NCBI GenBank assembly: GCA_047516825.1
Contig: JAKZUA010000181.1
Coordinates: 1-7,297, forward strand
DNA: 7,297 nucleotides
Reading direction: 5' to 3'
Origin: JADFQT01 sp047516825
Lineage (GTDB): Bacteria > Chloroflexota > Dehalococcoidia > Lucifugimonadales > UBA3495
Shown: positions 5,633-7,297 of the stretch, in pieces
How the letters are laid out: each line of letters opens with the position of its first letter
Position numbering within the stretch: the stretch's first letter is position 1
Position numbers and translations under genes: made by a program
The notes under the pieces: model-generated
Database searches by the model: none
Told to the model about the DNA's origin: nothing
What the model saw: only the letters and a program-made list of their open reading frames with translations

Positions 5633-6766
5633 TCAGCCTCCCTCAGCAGAAGATTGGCGGGAGGGCAGGCGAATGGTGGCGGTTCCCTTGGTGGTCTGCT
5701 CTCCCCGCTGGTTTTCGCCCCAAATTTCCAGATCGACCAGGCTTTCCCCGTCCTCTTGGCGCTTGGCAGTTACCTTGCCCTTGCACCAGGTGGTGTCTCC
5801 CACCACGTTAAACCGCCGCAGCTCCACGTACATCTTCTTAACGAACCCATCATCGCCGGCCCAGTTGGTCAGCAGGTGCCCCATCCAGCAGCAGCGCTGG
5901 CATCCGTAGTCGTAGGCGCCGGGCAGACCGGCGCTTTCGGCAGCCTCCTGGATGTCGTGGACGCGAATTATGGCTTCCTGGGCTCCGGTGCTGGGGTCGG
6001 TGAACCCCCAAGAAGGGTGTCTCAGCATCTCGCGGAGCTGAATGCCGTGGGAGATTCCGCCAATGCATCCCGCCACGAAGGCGGTAATGTCGCCGTGGCT
6101 CATGGGACCCTTTACCACCGGCTTGAGATCATCCCCAACCTGCACCTCCTCCCACCATCGGGGAATATCGCCCCGTATTTCCTCACCCAGCACCGCCTCT
6201 TCGATGGCCTCTATTTCCGCCCGGGAATACCTATAAGGCTCGAAGGAGTACTTCTGCCGCTCTTTGGCGGCGCTGCGCTCGGCCCGAATCTGCCAGCCTC
6301 GGGTCTTGGCGATCGCCTCACCCCGCTGGTTGTAGTAGTGGGTCACGCTGGACTGGATCATTATCGTCCCGGCGAACTCACTCTTTTTTTCCTCCAGGCC
6401 GGTAAACTGCTCCTGAACCGAGATCTGATCGTCCAAGTAAATGGGACGGTACCACTCCCAATCGTTGCCGGCGTGAAAGCCGTGGACTCCGGCCAGTCCG
6501 CCGGTCCTACCGGAGCACCAATAGACACTGTAGAGGAAGCAGGGCGGAGCGATAATGGTTCCAAATTTGGTCGCTTGGGCGTAGCTGCGGTCCCAATAAA
6601 GGGGGTTCGTGTCTCCTATGCCCTGGCAGAAGTGGCGGATGGCACTGCGGGAAGCCTCTTCATTGAATAGACCTACCCCGTACTGGCGGGGCCGGTTGAA
6701 GCTGCCCAGCCTGTTGCGCAAACGTTCCACGCCTTCCTTTGTAATTTGCCCAGATTCTAAAACCAT
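5633..6766 (-). CDS. Double-hotdog MaoC/FAS1-like acyl dehydratase
   Basis: The 377 residues form two hotdog domains, an N-terminal MaoC_dehydrat_N (FAS1-like dehydratase) half at about 30-165 and a C-terminal MaoC-like half at about 200-366. Such proteins add water to, or remove it from, 2-enoyl/3-hydroxyacyl thioesters. In the first half GDTNPLYWD at 51-59 aligns with the hydratase-2 motif D-x-NP-x-H, but the catalytic histidine position holds Tyr57. In the second half MSHGDITAF at 222-230 and RVHDIQEAAESAGLPGAYDYG at 268-288 keep His270 and Asp271, while the usual D-x-NP stretch is absent and extra residues lie between. This layout recurs in uncharacterised actinobacterial and chloroflexal dehydratases; the substrate is unknown. 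The ATG has GGAG 8 nt upstream. It follows the SDR gene by 36 nt in the same direction, so both are likely one transcript. The long plus-strand reading frame opposite is a shadow of this gene. Confidence 0.88.
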   Translation of the reverse strand: MVLESGQITKEGVERLRNRLGSFNRPRQYGVGLFNEEASRSAIRHFCQGIGDTNPLYWDRSYAQATKFGTIIAPPCFLYSVYWCSGRTGGLAGVHGFHAGNDWEWYRPIYLDDQISVQEQFTGLEEKKSEFAGTIMIQSSVTHYYNQRGEAIAKTRGWQIRAERSAAKERQKYSFEPYRYSRAEIEAIEEAVLGEEIRGDIPRWWEEVQVGDDLKPVVKGPMSHGDITAFVAGCIGGISHGIQLREMLRHPSWGFTDPSTGAQEAIIRVHDIQEAAESAGLPGAYDYGCQRCCWMGHLLTNWAGDDGFVKKMYVELRRFNVVGDTTWCKGKVTAKRQEDGESLVDLEIWGENQRGEQTTKGTATIRLPSRQSSAEGG

Positions 6767-6802
6767 AAACTCAACTCCATCTTCCTAGCTGTCTGCTGCC
6801 TG

Positions 6803-7297
6803 TTACTGAGCTACGTAGCCGCCATCTACCGTCATGGCATGACCGGTAACAAAGGATGCGGCGTCGGAACAGAGCCACACTACGGTTTCCGCGATCTCCT
6901 GGGGGGCGCCCAGCCGGCCGATGGGATGTCGGGCGATAATTCGCTCCTCGTTTCCCGGCCCCAGCAGGGAACCCTGCTCCGTCATGGGCGTGCGGATGTA
7001 ACCGGGGCACACCGCGTTGACTCTAATTCCCGACTGGGCGTATTGTACCGCAGCGTTCCTGGTCAACCCCACTACACCGTGCTTGGACGCTCCATAAGAA
7101 GGGGAACGAGAGCCCCCGACCAAGCCCATTATTGACGCTGTATTGACGATGGAGCCGCCGCCCTGCTCCAGCATCTGGATGATTTCGTATTTCAGGCATA
7201 GCCAGACACCCTTTAGATTGATGTCGATTACCCGGTCCCAGTCATCTTCCGAATATTCGTGGATCAGGCCCTGCCCTCCGGAGACACCGGCGTTATT
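6803..7297 (-). CDS. Short-chain dehydrogenase/reductase (SDR), 5' partial
   Basis: The gene runs off the right edge; its last 164 residues are visible, and the reading frame is open right to the window end. The first visible residues are NNAG, the SDR beta-4 motif, so the missing part is the N-terminal Rossmann segment with the TGxxxGIG nucleotide-binding loop, roughly 85-95 residues. The classical SDR tetrad is complete: Asn27 in DINLKG, Ser55 in NTAS, Tyr68 and Lys72 in YGASK, numbered from the first visible residue. The Ser-Tyr spacing of 13 is standard. PGYIRTPM at 98-105 and VDGG at 157-160 close the family pattern. It probably oxidises or reduces a hydroxy/keto group with NAD(P)(H). 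The 3-oxoacyl reductase (FabG-like) subgroup fits the neighbouring dehydratase, but the cofactor choice is set in the missing part. An ATG at 7174 is internal, not the start. Confidence 0.93.
   Translation of the reverse strand, partial: NNAGVSGGQGLIHEYSEDDWDRVIDINLKGVWLCLKYEIIQMLEQGGGSIVNTASIMGLVGGSRSPSYGASKHGVVGLTRNAAVQYAQSGIRVNAVCPGYIRTPMTEQGSLLGPGNEERIIARHPIGRLGAPQEIAETVVWLCSDAASFVTGHAMTVDGGYVAQ

Noticed and set aside
5622..5639. Hairpin AGGCTG/CAGCCT over the dehydratase stop codon as a terminator.
   Set aside because: The stem is only 6 bp, with no U-run after it on the minus strand, and part of it is coding.
5555..6670. A 371-codon open frame on the plus strand.
   Set aside because: It lies fully opposite the dehydratase gene, whose protein has clear family motifs. 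The plus-frame translation has no recognisable domain and is what GC-rich codon bias produces on the opposite strand.

Overview
The window is GC-rich bacterial chromosome (GC estimated by eye in the high fifties percent) with tightly packed metabolic genes. It holds seven protein-coding genes, two of them cut by the window edges, and no rRNA, tRNA, CRISPR array, phage gene or transposase that I can see. Three features suggest a free-living bacterium, possibly in Chloroflexota (Dehalococcoidia/SAR202-like): two consecutive TTG starts, an Uma2-type protein, and an SDR plus double-hotdog dehydratase pair. A dispersed palindromic repeat whose translation reads FRRRPESS...GFRRGD fits the same picture. 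The taxon is an inference and is not proven by any single marker.

Left half, plus strand (1-3618). The end of a branched-chain 2-oxoacid dehydrogenase locus comes first: E1 beta (5' end outside the window), then the E2 lipoyl acyltransferase. lipB, octanoyl-ACP:protein transferase, follows with its TTG start overlapping the E2 stop by 4 nt. E1 and E2 decarboxylate branched 2-oxoacids and move the acyl group to CoA on a lipoyl arm, and LipB starts the making of that arm, so the cofactor gene is coupled to the enzyme that needs it. A small TfoX N-terminal-domain protein follows. Between lipB and this gene lies a 174-bp MITE-like element with short terminal inverted repeats and a flanking TAA direct repeat. 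The left TAA is the lipB stop codon. Removing the element in silico leaves lipB and the TfoX-like gene 13 nt apart with a Shine-Dalgarno in between, which suggests it was inserted into a once compact operon.

Middle (3619-4899). A GC-rich stem-loop precedes a class I/II PLP-dependent aminotransferase on the plus strand. Aminotransferases can supply 2-oxoacids to such a dehydrogenase, but its substrate cannot be read from the sequence.

Right half, minus strand (4928-7297). In transcription order, a short-chain dehydrogenase/reductase (N-terminal Rossmann part outside the window) comes first. It is followed after 36 nt by a double-hotdog MaoC/FAS1-like dehydratase, a likely reduce-then-dehydrate pair acting on an acyl-CoA-type substrate. 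After a further 159 nt comes an Uma2-family (DUF820) PD-(D/E)XK-type protein with its own possible -10 box. It converges tail to tail with the aminotransferase. No stretch of 300 bases lacks a gene. I found no convincing new multi-gene system; the most interesting structure is the small element at the lipB stop codon.
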